Position numbers and translations under genes: made by a program. Under the pieces are notes generated by a model, which worked only from the letters and a program-made list of their open reading frames with translations, was not told where the DNA came from and searched no databases. This document shows positions 12,836 through 24,043 of a stretch of 64,000 nucleotides of DNA, piece by piece. The DNA comes from Lepiota brunneoincarnata. Lineage: Eukaryota > Basidiomycota > Agaricomycetes > Agaricales > Agaricaceae. Position 1 is the first letter of the stretch. Each line of letters opens with the position of its first letter. The DNA lies in assembly GCA_023014365.1 (NCBI GenBank), contig JAEBUN010000002.1:3658001-3722000 (forward strand), given 5' to 3'.

Positions 12836-13130
12836 AGTCCAAATCCTATGTGCTATGGCCTGACCAATCCAGAATTGGAAAGGTGCCCACCAAGGCGGAA
12901 CTTGGCTGTCCATACCACTGCCACAATTATATTCCCCAAGGGCTTTAGTGTGGTCTAAACTTGACCTTGAATCAGCAACCTGGTCATTACTACACACATT
13001 TTCGTGATGGGACAGTGTTCATGGAGCAGAACTGCGGGAAGCATCTCATGTACTTTTCTTAGCTGTGTACCACAGCTTTTTCGAATGCTCACTTCAATTC
13101 TTGATGAATCTAGACCATGAGCAGAACCAT
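12836..13130 (+). pseudogene. relic of a UstYa-like (DUF3328) gene
   Basis: Aligns base for base with about 27438-27730 of the UstYa-like gene downstream, starting just after its HQLHC motif. Frames are broken repeatedly and the second His/Cys motif is no longer readable. It is a decayed copy of block D within duplication copy 1, and nothing suggests it is expressed. Confidence 0.65.
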
Positions 13131-13694
13131 ACCGTGATCTAATCAGGGGGGATTGCGAAATATAAATTTCGGAGCTCATTGTGGATTTAGTTGTGCCGGT
13201 GTGCAAGTCACAGTACGTGGTGTGCTGTGTTTCATGGTTGGAATCATCGGGGCAGCGGAACCTTCTGATGCTAGCATAAGGTATCCATGCCATCATCTCT
13301 TTATACAACTAAATAATGAACGCATATTTAGAGGTCTCAGCGGCTTCTATCAGAGATGTAGTGTACCATATATTAAAAATTTGACAGTTATGGGTTGCCA
13401 GAGTGGTACCGGATGATGAAAAGATTGATGCCTCTGAGAAGTAATTACAGTGATATCTCGCGCATCATAATTTCTGCAGAGTCATCTTTTCTATTACCTT
13501 GAGCAATAGGGCTGGTGGCTCTCCGGTTAGTCTAGCGACCAATCAAAGACTACAGATGAATCAGGCTACACATGTAACTCTCTCCATGGGGAACTAGCGA
13601 GCTTCTTCTATTTGTTGTAAGGCTTGTCAGATGCTGAGTCGGTATCATCCTCAAATCCATTTTCGTGGGCTAGGGGTACTCTCAATCCCTTGAT

Positions 13695-13977
13695 TGTAAG
13701 AATATAATGCTAAGAACATAAGCTTAACATAGGTATAGTGGATATAAGCATGAATGCTCACCTCAGTCACTCGTTGTACGCACGAGTACTGAGGAAAGCC
13801 TAGCTACGTGTCCGTATGCCAGGTAACCGAAGTTCTACTGAATGAGAATAGAAATAAAATAGTAAACAAATCGCGGGATCGCGATTTGCGTAAGTAGGGT
13901 CCATGTCCAAATAAAGATTAAATAAAGAGTCCAGCCAACGTCGCGTCGACTGTCCGCCGGCTTGTAAAAATCCTACA
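13695..13977. mobile_element. solo-LTR-like insertion, 283 bp
   Basis: The insertion begins TGTAAGAATA and ends AATCCTACA (TG..CA termini). It is flanked on both sides by the direct repeat TTGAT (13690-13694 and 13978-13982). The paralogous locus near 30170-30200 lacks it. Size, termini and a 5 bp target duplication fit a solo long terminal repeat. It contains a perfect 9 bp hairpin (13867-13888). I see no coding sequence. Confidence 0.65.
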
Positions 13978-14319
13978 TTGATTTCTTCATTGGTAACCAG
14001 ATATCGAAGAATGGATTATATTTACCCATGTGTTCAAACGAACAACCATAAACTTGTGGGTCACGATATGTCACCACGGGTTCATTCCAATGGGGACAAG
14101 CTAGTGGACCCTATGATCCCACTAATCAGTCCCTTTGGTACCCGGCGCCTTTCCATCGGCTTGGTTGTCGTTAATACTGCTCCTTTCGGCTGATTTCACA
14201 AGAATAGCAACCGCAGATCTCATCAATTATACCAACACATATTTTTGGAGAATGAGTGAGCCACAGAGAGGTCATTCTGCGCCTCTATATTCTCATAAAA
14301 GTCGTTCCGCTGCACCTAG

Positions 14320-14548
14320 TGTAAGGCTGCTGCTGAGTTCGGGGGTAAATGACGCTGTATTTCGGTAACTACGTGGCACATAGTTTCTAAGTTCTACGTG
14401 TCCGAGTTTCTACGAAAAGTTGGGACTAAAAGGAGTGGTAAGTATTTAAAAACTAGAGAACGTGTTTGAGATAAGGAGTGAATTTCTACGTAAATGAGTG
14501 AACGAGAGTAACCCAGACAATCATGACGTCCTCGTGCAGCCGAGACGA
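14320..14548. mobile_element. dispersed LTR-like insertion, 229 bp
   Basis: Begins TGTAAGGCTGCT and is flanked by the direct repeat CTAG (14316-14319 and 14549-14552). It is absent from the paralogous site near 30515. It is related along its length to the 300 bp element at 50265-50564 (shared GGTAACTACGTGGCA and CTACGTGTCCG stretches). Its right end is shortened compared with that element. Confidence 0.65.
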
Positions 14549-14646
14549 CTAGCAAGAACTTTGAGCGCAGAAGAAGGGATACTTTTTTTCCCATTAGCTC
14601 TACTACGTAGCGAAATATGCGTAATACCAGTCTGAATGTCCTCAAA

Positions 14647-15850
14647 TCATAACAAATTATCAGTTAGTGTCTTTCTCCTGAAGCTAGGGGTTGAACGTGG
14701 TTCATTTTCGGATCTTCTCCTGCCGGCTATTGGAAGTTCTGCCACTGTCTTCGACTGGTACTGCGCAAGCGTGGTACTTGACCAAGCGCGGCCTTGAAGC
14801 ACACGTAGAATGATCATCAGCGGTGCAATTGACTACATAACAGGACGTCAGTGATCTCGCCAGCCCCTCAAAGGATATCGCACACACCTGGGTTTGACCA
14901 AGGACGGGCAAAGCGAGGTTCTGAATAGGGCTATTGACGCCATAGCTCGCGAGGAAAATGATTCCGTTTATCGAGTAGAGGGCAGCGGACTCTACCACCA
15001 TAGAAGCCGCAGAAACATATGCCGATCCCGATCCAGCCCCCGCCCGGCGGAGCTGTCGCCTCATGTAAAGCATCTGTGTTACGATACAGGCTGTTATGAG
15101 GACATTTAATGTGATTGAGATTGCCCAGTAAGGAATGCCCAGATTGACGCTGATTGTTGACCAGAGCGTTGTGCCAGGATTGCAGAGCATGATTATGAGC
15201 AAGAGAGATAAAGCTATAAGGATTATAATTCTCTTAGACAAAGCCGAGGGAGTCAAAAACAATTCAACACGCACTGAATGAAGCAAGGAACATCAGGCCC
15301 GGTACAATTGTCCAGTACCACCCAAAGCGAGCGAAGAACATCCAGAATCGGTACAACTAAGACTTCAGTGTCAGTAAATGACAATAAGCGACAGAACAAA
15401 TGACCTCCTACCAGAAAACCGTCCTGGAACCAAGTGTTGATAATGTAGACAACATTACAAACAAGACCAACGGTGCCTGCGCCAGTAGCAAAGTATGCGT
15501 TTGGGCCGCCCGGGTAGTTACGGTAGTCCACGAACGTCGCTTCGCCGCTCTTGATATTCGTCGCGTTTCCTACATTGCCCATGATAAACAAGAGGGAAAT
15601 ATAAGCCATAAGGCAATAGTCCCTCAAAGTCTTCTTCCTCGAGAAGAATAACTGCATGCACAAAATGAACAACGTTAAATGAACACCTTGATGGTGTGGC
15701 GATTTTCTGTGAGTCACCTCCTTGTTTCACCGAACGGTAACTGTGACGCTCACCATAAGCTATCGCCCCGAGGAACAAACCATCAATAATGGTACGCTCG
15801 TTGTATAGATCGAAGGAGGACTCTCCGAGAGGTGCATACGGGTTGCTCAT
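14647..15850 (-). CDS. predicted seven-transmembrane protein of block E
   Basis: Start codon at 15848-15850 (MSNPYAPLGESSFDLYNER). Introns are placed by frame continuity: after AIAY-G (15754), after GFLV, after MFLASF and after LPVLGQTQ. Hydrophobic segments in order include HLTLFILCMQLFF, AYISLLFIMGN, a segment after GTVGLVCNVVYIIN, WTIVPGLMFLA, LSLLLIIMLC, WAISITLNVLITAC and SMVVESAALYSINGIIFLASY, so about seven. The C-terminal tail is basic and polar, ending TLTDNLL. The family is familiar as an uncharacterised multi-pass protein of Agaricomycetes, and I know no defined substrate or ligand. This copy reads through; its paralogue at 30623-31833 is frameshifted. It is divergent from the NLR fragment downstream on the other strand. 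Confidence 0.7.
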
Positions 15851-15998
15851 GATGGGCGGACGGAAGCAAGGGACGTCCAAAACTCGGCCGAGCATAAATA
15901 CTTCGTCTAGGCTCCATCTGATCGGGCACAACACTTGTCTCCCAAATGACAGTGAGTCGAAGTGTCAAGGGCATGATCCCCTCTACTTCTACTGATAT

Positions 15999-16755
15999 TT
16001 GAGATTACTCCATGTAAACCTCTGCCGATATCAATATTCCAATTTTCCAGGTTTGGGCAAAGAGTGGTGTACCACCGTAATTTCATACATCCTGCACCCC
16101 ACCCCTCCCAGATTTCGAAAAGGTATTGCCAGGCATATAGTGACCAAGCATGGTATAGACCTCTTGTGCGTGCCAAACGAATCATGTGTGATCAGAGGGA
16201 CGTCAATAGCCACCCACAGGGACAGGGGGGGAGCAAAATTTTGCTGTCAGAAAGATTTCTCGTACCTGTTTGGGAATTTCCCGAGCCTGGAAATTTTCAG
16301 AAACGAAGCGACGTATGTCACCGCTAAACTCAGGCACAAAAGCTCTCAAATAGCGCGTTTTCACCAACTCAAAGCCGAACCGACCCACAGGCGCGATAAA
16401 ATTTTGTCCTGTGATATGATAATTCATCTTTTGCTCCAAGTTCACTTGGTGTGCAGATCGAGCGTTGTGGTCGCGCAGTTTTTCGTTGGCTCTGGCATTA
16501 TTCACCCGTCTCCATCCTTCCCAGTGTCCCTCCGGTGTGATCGTTCTGTGTCAAGTGCCTCAGCCAAGGGATTAATACATCGGAGCTTTGGAGGGCATAG
16601 TGGAGGTCAGAGTCATATCCATGGTAACAGAACAATGAGTCATGGCCGCCACAAAGGGGACAGAGAGACACAATGCGCAGTAGGATGGTATAGTACGTAC
16701 AGCCGGCGCGCTAATCTAGAAACGTTCGTGGGAAGATCCGTTTAACCACACAAGG
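15999..16755. other. intergenic between the 7-TM and NLR genes, copy 1
   Basis: Shared upstream region of two divergently transcribed genes, matched by about 31990-32800 in copy 2. An open frame of 248 codons exists here on the plus strand but is broken in copy 2 and lacks motifs, so I treat the stretch as non-coding promoter DNA. Confidence 0.45.
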
Positions 16756-17913
16756 ATACTTGCAAGCCCCAGCAACGGCCGCGGCTGTTCATAGGTTATC
16801 CCACCTTGCTCAACCCCGTGAAATTGCCGGATACCATCAACCGACCCATAGCAAGCTCCAAACACGTCGCCTCCACAACTACCAACCTCGTCGAAACCAT
16901 ATCAAAAGTCGCAAGAGAGGTCGGTGATTTTGTTCAAGGATGGACCATACGTGAAGGCTTTTGCAGGAATGTTGGTCCAAATCATCAAGATCAGAGAGTT
17001 GCACAAGTTTGGCTTGGAACACAAACTGAGCACAAAATAGGAAATTCAAACGGAAAAGGATCGGTCCCGGAACTCGCTCATAAGGTATTGTGCAGGTCGA
17101 ATATCATCCTTGATGGCCTGCTCCAAGTTGCTGCATCATCGAACAGGGACCAGCCGAAGGACCCAGAGGAGAAATTTGGAGAGTGCAATTGGTACAACAT
17201 CCGATGTCTTTTCCTTTGTGTGCATACTACGTCGCTAACCCTTCCTTAGTCACCGTGAAGAAATCTCTTGGCGCACTCATAGAGAGGATCCCAGAAAGGC
17301 ATTATGGCCAAGGTTCGATCCATATGTAAATCGGAACTCAAGGATCGAAACTATGGCCAAGTACAATCGTCTTATCAATGATTCAACACAGATTCTCGCT
17401 GTACGGTCAGAGAACTATATTTCTGTTGCTTATTCTTATTCCGGCTTGCACAGACTGACCTTCAACTCAAGTTCCGTATCATTCATCCACCTCAACTGAC
17501 TTAGACACCTTCAGGCCCTCTTCGGATACGATAATAGCCCCCCCTCCCCCTCTAGAGGCTCTACCCAAAGCCGGATCCAGAGCCCTGATATTTGTCTCAC
17601 TAATCCAGTGTCCTCCATAAACCCATTCCGCGCCCTTGTCAGATGATTGGGAGGGACGGAGAGATGTTCAAGGTGGTTGAGATGTTGCTCAGTCATTAGT
17701 CGCCTCAGATCGCCATCTTGGGAGCAAGTGGGGTGGGGAAACTTGCACTCGCTCTCACCGCTCTATATGATCTTGCAGTAAACGAACGATACTCCTCACG
17801 GTACATGGTCTCCTGCGAAGCCGCCACATCCTTATTCAGATTGATTTCGGAAATTGCTAACGCAATACGCATTCCACTTGCTGAGTGCAATGGGCATTTG
17901 ATCGACACCGCCC
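16756..17913 (+). pseudogene. truncated NB-ARC NLR, 5' part only
   Basis: Paralogue of the first about 1.1 kb of the NLR at 32819-35704. The presumed start ATG of the other copy is ACG here. The N-terminal region (PDTINRPIASS, SKVAREVGD) and the exons up to the nucleotide-binding site are recognisable. The P-loop reads GASGVGKLALALT instead of GAGGMGKTTLALT. Similarity ends after HLIDTA at about 17913, before Walker B, where block A sequence is joined. There is no NB-ARC C-terminal part and no TPR region. This is the physical junction of the tandem duplication. Confidence 0.8.
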
Positions 17914-17914
17914 A

Positions 17915-20900
17915 CCTGCCTCGAACAAGAGCAAGCAACTAACGTCATTTCTTGGTGATCCCAATGACATCGGCACTCAGTAACTCACTAAAGCGACTAC
18001 CACACACAAAGCGTGAAATGAGCAGCTCATCCAATCCATTTTTCACATTCGAGGGCCCCAATCTCTTTACTCCGGGACTGCCACCCAACGTTTCGACCTC
18101 AATCTTAATTTCAATATAGTTACCAACAGTGCAGGGTGTATTCCTTCACGGCACTGGCCAAGGCGAAGGCCGATTGACGGGTATGGATGGGACAAGTTGC
18201 GGGAGAACAGATAAGGGGATGAATGCGATGGGGCTATTTTGTCTTAGAAGAGGGTCGCGAGTTTATAAGGGAGAACAACACGACAGGGAGGAGTGGCAGT
18301 GGGCGAACAAGGAAGGGAACAATAAGATGAGGGCGGTGGATGGACTCCCTAAACCGGGTAATGAGAATCCTGGATTGTTGAGCGTCTCTTAAGTTCTTCA
18401 TCTCCCACGATGACGATAACAAGAATGATGGTCTAGGAGGAGTGCAGAATCCACGATGTGAAATATTGTGATTTTCAACCATCTCCTTCCGCCCATCATC
18501 CGTTTTCTTACATGGGCATCCGTCGCCGGCACTTATCCCGCCAGGTTCTCGTGCAAGTACAGACGCCATAAGCTTGTTACTCTTCCCAACACCCCAATAT
18601 CCCGTGCATGCACGATACCGTCTCCCGTCCCTGCCTCGCCTCACCTGTCGATACACAAGCAGAGAAGGACAAGAGGGATATACGCTGATCGGGAGCGCGT
18701 TTGGTACCACCGACTGCGCCATGTCATGGTGGGCTCTTCTCCTTGCCAGAACGAGCCTGAAGCGACCTTCATCGGTGAGCACATTGATAAATGTTGCAGG
18801 TGAGTGTGATCTGAGTGATGCTGTTAGGGCCTGCCGATTGTTCAGCTGTATGCATCTCGTGGCTGTCTCAGTAGGTAGTGCAACAACAATGAGTGAGTTG
18901 CAGGGTGGGGGTTCGGAATATCATCGTGCACACGGAAACATACTTGACACAAATATCCTGCTTACCACTTCCAGCATGATGACGGGTCCTAAGAAGCTGA
19001 TATCCTTTCCTTTCTGCTTGAAAGTGTGGGATGAGAAGGGAGACGGTTCAAGCCCTCCAAAGGGCGGACATTTCTAGACGAGAGCTAACATTCAGGGACA
19101 GGATATTTAAGCATACGTAAAGTCCCAGAGAGCTTCTAAGGAAGACTGGCTCCATTTATTTCATTTTCACGGACATAATCTCTCAGTAAGTGACTGTCAA
19201 GCGGGTCGTGCACTATCGAGTCAGGCAAAGTCGAATATCACTGGAAGAAAAACCACATCAAATACACGACTCGTGCGGTAGAGGCATCGCCCAATAGTGG
19301 ACCAACCGATCTAGACACTAATGTGGCTGCAGTACGGGCTTGATTGCACATACTTGAAGTTGCGACTGCAGGCGGATGGTGTGGACCAGTTGAGACCGAC
19401 TGACCAAAAAGAATCACAGCGCCTCCCATGTCCCATGCAGTGAAGTGAAACCGGCCACCAGTTCCGCCCATGGTATGGGCAGTACAGTCAAAGGGCTGTG
19501 ATTGACTGGCGGCGGTGTGGATAACGGTCAAGATAGCCGAATTCCAGACATCTACAACGTGCATGCCCAGCGTCATTCGTTGTTCGGGAAGAGACGTGAA
19601 TGGGGGTATCTCGGCAATATCGAAAGATCAATGAGGCCAAGAGATCAGGGATTGGAGTGGGGAGCACTCCTGAAACACGCTCGCACGTCGTTTGGGGAAG
19701 GGTAGCAATGATGTGAGGGGTAAGATGTGTTGGGCATGGTAAGTCTTGGAGAAGACCCGTTCCATTTCTTTCATTGCCACAGCGTTCGCCTCTAAGAAAG
19801 TAATATTGACAGGCAATGGACTAACAGGTTAAGGAGGACGATGGGATTGGAATTGTCGGGCATACTGGACGAGGTGGGTACCGGCACGGGGTGGAGGTGA
19901 GGAGAGAACCAGGAAGCACGTGAATTCGTCGGCGGCATACAAGGGGAAAACAGCAGGGAGAGGAGCTCACAAGAGGTCCTTTGAAAGAAGGGCGCAAACC
20001 CCGCACCGACAGCCTGGACAACCAATCCTGACACTCGAGGTCCGTCGCGCATCCCCCTGGTCGGGGCTTCCCGATTCTTCCTTCCACATATAGCCTATGA
20101 GAACTGGGAAGATCGAGTGGGGAGAGAAATGCATGTGCTGATTGATAGTTCCGCGGCTGCCGAGCGCGACCACAGCTCCCTGGAAAGCTCCTCCGGCGTC
20201 ACGCCCAGTAATTGAGAGCTTCCAATCGACCACCAACTCCACCCGCGGCATGGATGACACGACCAAGGACCGAATCGTTGATTCCTATACCCTCCAAGGC
20301 CGAGGGTATGGATGGTATCCCGCAAATCGTGGAAGCCGAGAAATGGGAGATCAAGATGGGCAGAGGGGCGCTCTGGAGCACGTTTACGCGTCGTTTGGAG
20401 GTGTCCGGTCCACTGAAACCCGTGGAGAGCAATGAGTCCAAGGAATGCATGCCCACACCCTCCTCGTAGGCCCAATGAATGCGGAGACCATCGGTAGAGC
20501 CGTTGGTGTTCTGTGGGTAGAGATCTGTGGCGAGGGGGGATGTGCTGAACAGCGGTGTCGCGGTGGAGGGAGAGAAAGAGCAGAGTGCAGAAATGGCATC
20601 TAAGGATACAGGTCACAAAGCGGGAGCAGGATTAGGGAGAGGCGTGTGAGTGTGAAGATAGTCATGGCTGGAGCGGTGGAAGAGCACGTGATCGTGTATT
20701 GGTCGGGAATTGCCCCTCGGGTTCACCGGGCAGGGCGAAAAACGTAGTCACCTGGGAGCCAGCCACTGGCCAGAAACCGGAAAACCGTCACCCAGTAAAC
20801 CACTCACAAGGTCCCAACGAATCACTTGGACAAACCTCGACGATTCCCGACATATTACCGGCACTGTGTCTTGAAAATGCATTTTGAACAGCTTCTATCA

Positions 20901-21290
20901 TGGAGACACAAAAGCCTTTGCTCTGCAATCACAGCAATGTGAGAAGACGGTCCTGAAGAAGACAGAATTTATTCCGCGGACAATTCAATTTTCCGCGCAT
21001 TGAATGCGTGTGTAACAGGCGCGAACCAACATCATATGACCTACGTCAGTACACTTCATTCCAATGATTCGGTGGTGAAAAGAATTGAAACAAGACACCA
21101 TCCTTGACTTGCTTGCTGCTATTGAACATGCGCATATACCATTCCAGTGTCTCGCTCGTTAACAAGTATATTTATACTGGACCAAAGACACACGACAGAG
21201 ACTATCTAGGCAACCCAAGGAAAGTCAAACATACGATATCCACTACATCACAAGGAAGGTCGTGAGGGGACACTCGCTTCTTTGGTAAAG
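17915..21290. repeat. duplicated block A, copy 2
   Basis: Pairs with 3567-6860. It starts directly at the truncated NLR. Several open frames on both strands (for example the 182-codon minus frame at 18234-18782) are not conserved in copy 1, so none is annotated as a gene. It includes about 300 bp near 20880-21190 that I do not find in copy 1. Confidence 0.7.
20200..20665 (-). other. possible relic of a secreted-protein gene
   Basis: On the minus strand a start at 20663-20665 gives a signal-peptide-like run, MTIFTLTRLSLILLPLCDL. After a likely short intron comes a stretch with the conserved pieces SKRRVNVLQSAPLPI and GINDSVLGRVIHAAGGVGG. The last piece is echoed as GIIDSVLGCVIHAVGGV near 6410-6440, and the surrounding DNA occurs a third time at 9046-9360. 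No copy has a full open frame, and I do not recognise the family. It could be a decayed gene or a chance frame in a repeat. Confidence 0.3.
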
Positions 21291-21311
21291 CAGCGTTGGC
21301 AGAGGCCTTCC

Positions 21312-21895
21312 TTAAACTTCTGAATCGAGGTCAGAGGGTTCCCTTCCGGGCAATTGCACAACTTACTGTCTGCAGTATCCGGTGTCGAGCTTCCTAACAT
21401 TAGAAATCCGACAGGAGACCTGCTCTCCAGTTCTGCGAGCAGGAAGTCAGATAGTGCTATTTCGGCCTATGTGACACTTACCGCCTGCGGTATCGGGGGT
21501 CGGATTTCCTATGATCGTAAATCCACTCCTGGCCGCTAGTTCTTCAAACCAAAGATCAGATGATGTCTAACCAGTGTTTATAGAATCACTCACTAGCGGC
21601 TGCGACAGGTGTAGGATTTTGTACAGTCGAGGATCCATCGGGGGACCCAGCCTCCGTTCCTTGAAGCAAGGAGTCAGACAATCCCGGTCTGACGTGGGTA
21701 CTACTAACCATCCACAACATCAGGGGTAGGGTTCCCTATAATTGCAAAACCACTTGGGGACCTCTCCTCCAATTCTTGAGTCAAGAGTTGGCAAACCGTA
21801 ATTGCCAAAAATATTTACCACTCACCCTGAATAACAGGCATGGCGGTGACGAGAGAGATAGCCAGGAAGGCGAAACCGATTGCAACGAGCTTCAT
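21312..21895 (-). CDS. small secreted protein of four exon-encoded repeats
   Basis: Start codon at 21893-21895. Exons (high to low) are 21826-21895, 21709-21774, 21594-21659, 21482-21541, 21367-21432 and 21312-21319. Introns are 47-52 bp and GT..AG. The joined frame is 111 residues. Residues 1-18 form a signal peptide (MKLVAIGFAFLAISLVTA). Four repeats of 20-22 residues follow, one per exon, all in phase 1; the best ones read RSPSGFAIIGNPTPD and RSGFTIIGNPTPDTAG, with RSPVGFLMLGSSTPD last and a divergent second repeat (SSTVQNPTP). It has no cysteine and no dibasic Kex2 site. The family is not one I recognise. It could be a structural secreted peptide, an effector or a peptide precursor. A decayed paralogue lies at 9570-10210. 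The neighbouring 7-TM gene was duplicated with it. Confidence 0.75.
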
Positions 21896-22817
21896 GGTTC
21901 TAGTTCACGGTAAATAAACGATGTTTCTTCGTTAGGAGGATGCATTCTCTAACTGAAGCGCTGGGTTAAATACGATTTCTGAAGGTAAAATTGTCCAGAA
22001 CAAGCGATTAAATCCACCCAAACTCATCTGAACAATCAATCATGAAACGATGTTTTTGTAATCTCTGTCTGGTTCAAAATGGAACAGAAACTCCATCAAC
22101 TGTCATTCTGGCTGCGATACCTCTGCGTGTTGCTGGGTGAGTACAGCAATAAAGTAGATCAATGGAATACCAGCCTGGGCATCTCGGGCGGTTTTCTTAT
22201 TGGCCAGTAATCTGATACCCGCTGCATATTCAACGTCAGATGGTTGATATCAGTGAGCGCGCGAAAGATCATAATAATTTAGGACTTCCAAAGCCGATAT
22301 CAATCTATTTGTGCTACCTGCTACTAGCGCCCGCATCAGTCCCATGCTCCCCCTGGACCCACCTCGACCATATGCGCACTCCTGTGCACTCTCACCCAAC
22401 GGCCAATCCTGAATTAGCAACCTTCCAATTTACTTGAATTATTTCCCCAGATGGCTATTCTTGTAAAATCACACGTTGATACGCAATGGTGTTTCGGGGA
22501 GAACGGTGGACATTGCTCCATTCTAATGCAAGGCAATGAGTGAAAAGTTTGATCCCATCGTCGGCGGTTGCTCGGGGACACTTGCATTACACCAGATCTC
22601 AAAAAAGAATCGAACCTGCAAGGTACTCTGGTCCTGGAGGTTCTAGGAAAGCGTCCCCCCGGCGCCTTACAAGGGTAGGGAAGGTAAGATCCCACTTTAA
22701 GTGAAATTTGATCTCAAGGTGAACAACAGTGACTTCGTCAATTGACTGCTTGAAACTCAAAGTAACTACGCTAGGAAGCTACGAAATCGAACGCCAAATT
22801 CCTACTGACTACATGTA
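21896..22817. other. intergenic between secreted protein and 7-TM gene
   Basis: Conserved with about 10211-11088 in copy 1. I see no open frame that survives in both copies, and no RNA gene. It holds the promoter side of the secreted protein gene. Confidence 0.4.
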
Positions 22818-24043
22818 CTACGCAACTGTTGCGTTCTTTGCTCCGATGCTCTGTTGACTATCCGTCGCTTTATTTTGTATAAATACAGTAGGACCGCTGT
22901 CGTTTGAGCTGGTATTTCCGTCCGCGGCAACGAAATGAGATTTCAATTGAGATCCGTACTGGGTAAGAGTGGTAGAATTCCAAGCGTGACCTTGGAGCAC
23001 GCGCAAGATAATCAGCAAGGGGGCGATCGACTTTTTTCAGGCTTAGCATTTGTTACATGTATCAACAATCAGTAGACACACCTGAGTTTGACCTAGAACC
23101 GGAAGCGCAAGGTTCTGAATTGGACTATTAACGGCGTAGCTGACCAGGAAGATCAGGCCGTTAATACTGTATAGAACCGCAGACTCGACTAGCATTGCCG
23201 TGACGGAGACATATTCAGCACCTGCCGAGTCCATTACTTGACGGATCGAATATCGCATGTAGAGAAGCCGGGCCGCGATGCATGCAGTGATCATAATGTT
23301 GAGTGCAATAGAGATTGACCAGTAGGGAATGGCAAGGTTAATGCTTATTGTCGACCACAGGGTGATTCCAGGAATGCAAAGCATCACAATGAGGACAAAC
23401 GACAAGCCTACAAAATAGATATTGAACTTGAAACGCAAATTGAGAACTCAGAGAAACTGGCTTACCGACTACGGAAAGAAACATGAGCCCAGGCAAAATC
23501 GCCAAATACCATCGGCCCCCGCGGGCAAAGAACATCCAGAAGCGCCAGGTCTAAATTATGCACAATAAGATATCGCTTTTGAAGTGTTCACGAATTCGAT
23601 TGTTCCGTACCAGCATGCCATCCTGAAACCAGCTGTTGATGATGTACACTACGTTGCATGTGAGATTGTAAGGTCCACCGCCCTCTGCATAGAATGCACC
23701 GGGCCCTCCGGGAAAACTGCGCTGGTTAATGAAGGCTTCCTCTGCAACCTTGATGTTGGTCGCGTTGCCGACGTTGCCCATGATAAACAAAAGTGAGATA
23801 TAAGCCATGAAGAACCAATGTGTTCGGTCTTTATTCTTCTTCGAGATTAACAGGCGCATGCACCAGATGAAAAGAGTAACGTGCACGCCTGGATGAGGTA
23901 GATCAGGGTGCGAACTAACACGAGCTGAATATCGATGGTCACCTACCATAAGCCACGGTGCCCAGAAAGAGGCCATCAAGGAAGGTGCGCTCATAATACA
24001 AGTCGAAGGCAGATTCACCAGGTGGAGCAAACTGATTACTCAT
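22818..24043 (-). CDS. predicted seven-transmembrane protein of block C
   Basis: Start codon at 24041-24043 (MSNQFAPPGESAFDLYYER). Introns follow GTVAY-G, DGML, FLSVV-G and LPVLGQTQ; all joins keep frame. Membrane segments include HVTLFIWCMRLLI, AYISLLFIMGN, CNVVYIINS, YLAILPGLMFLSVV, LSFVLIVMLCIPG, WSISIALNIMITAC and AMLVESAVLYSINGLIFLVSY. The tail is hydrophilic and ends GAKNATVA. It is clearly the same family as the protein at 14647-15850, notably at NSPIQNLALPVLGQTQ. Function is unknown: no Ste3- or Ste2-like motif, and no retinal-binding motif that I can see. It lies upstream of, and on the same strand as, the secreted repeat protein gene; the pair was duplicated together. Confidence 0.75.

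Larger units (their letters stand above)
13478..17913. repeat. duplicated block E, copy 1
   Basis: Pairs with about 29952-33935 in the same orientation. It covers a flank, a minus-strand 7-TM gene, an intergenic stretch and the 5' part of a plus-strand NB-ARC NLR. Two insertions with target duplications (13695-13977 and 14320-14548) are present only in this copy. Similarity stops abruptly at about 17913, where block A of copy 2 begins. Confidence 0.75.

Noticed and set aside
15999..16745. 248-codon open frame on the plus strand
   Set aside because: The paralogous region (about 31990-32750) is closed in this frame, no motif is visible, and it lies in the shared promoter region of two divergent genes.
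18234..18782. 182-codon open frame on the minus strand in block A
   Set aside because: Copy 1 does not keep it open and I recognise no family; overlapping frames on the other strand are equally long.
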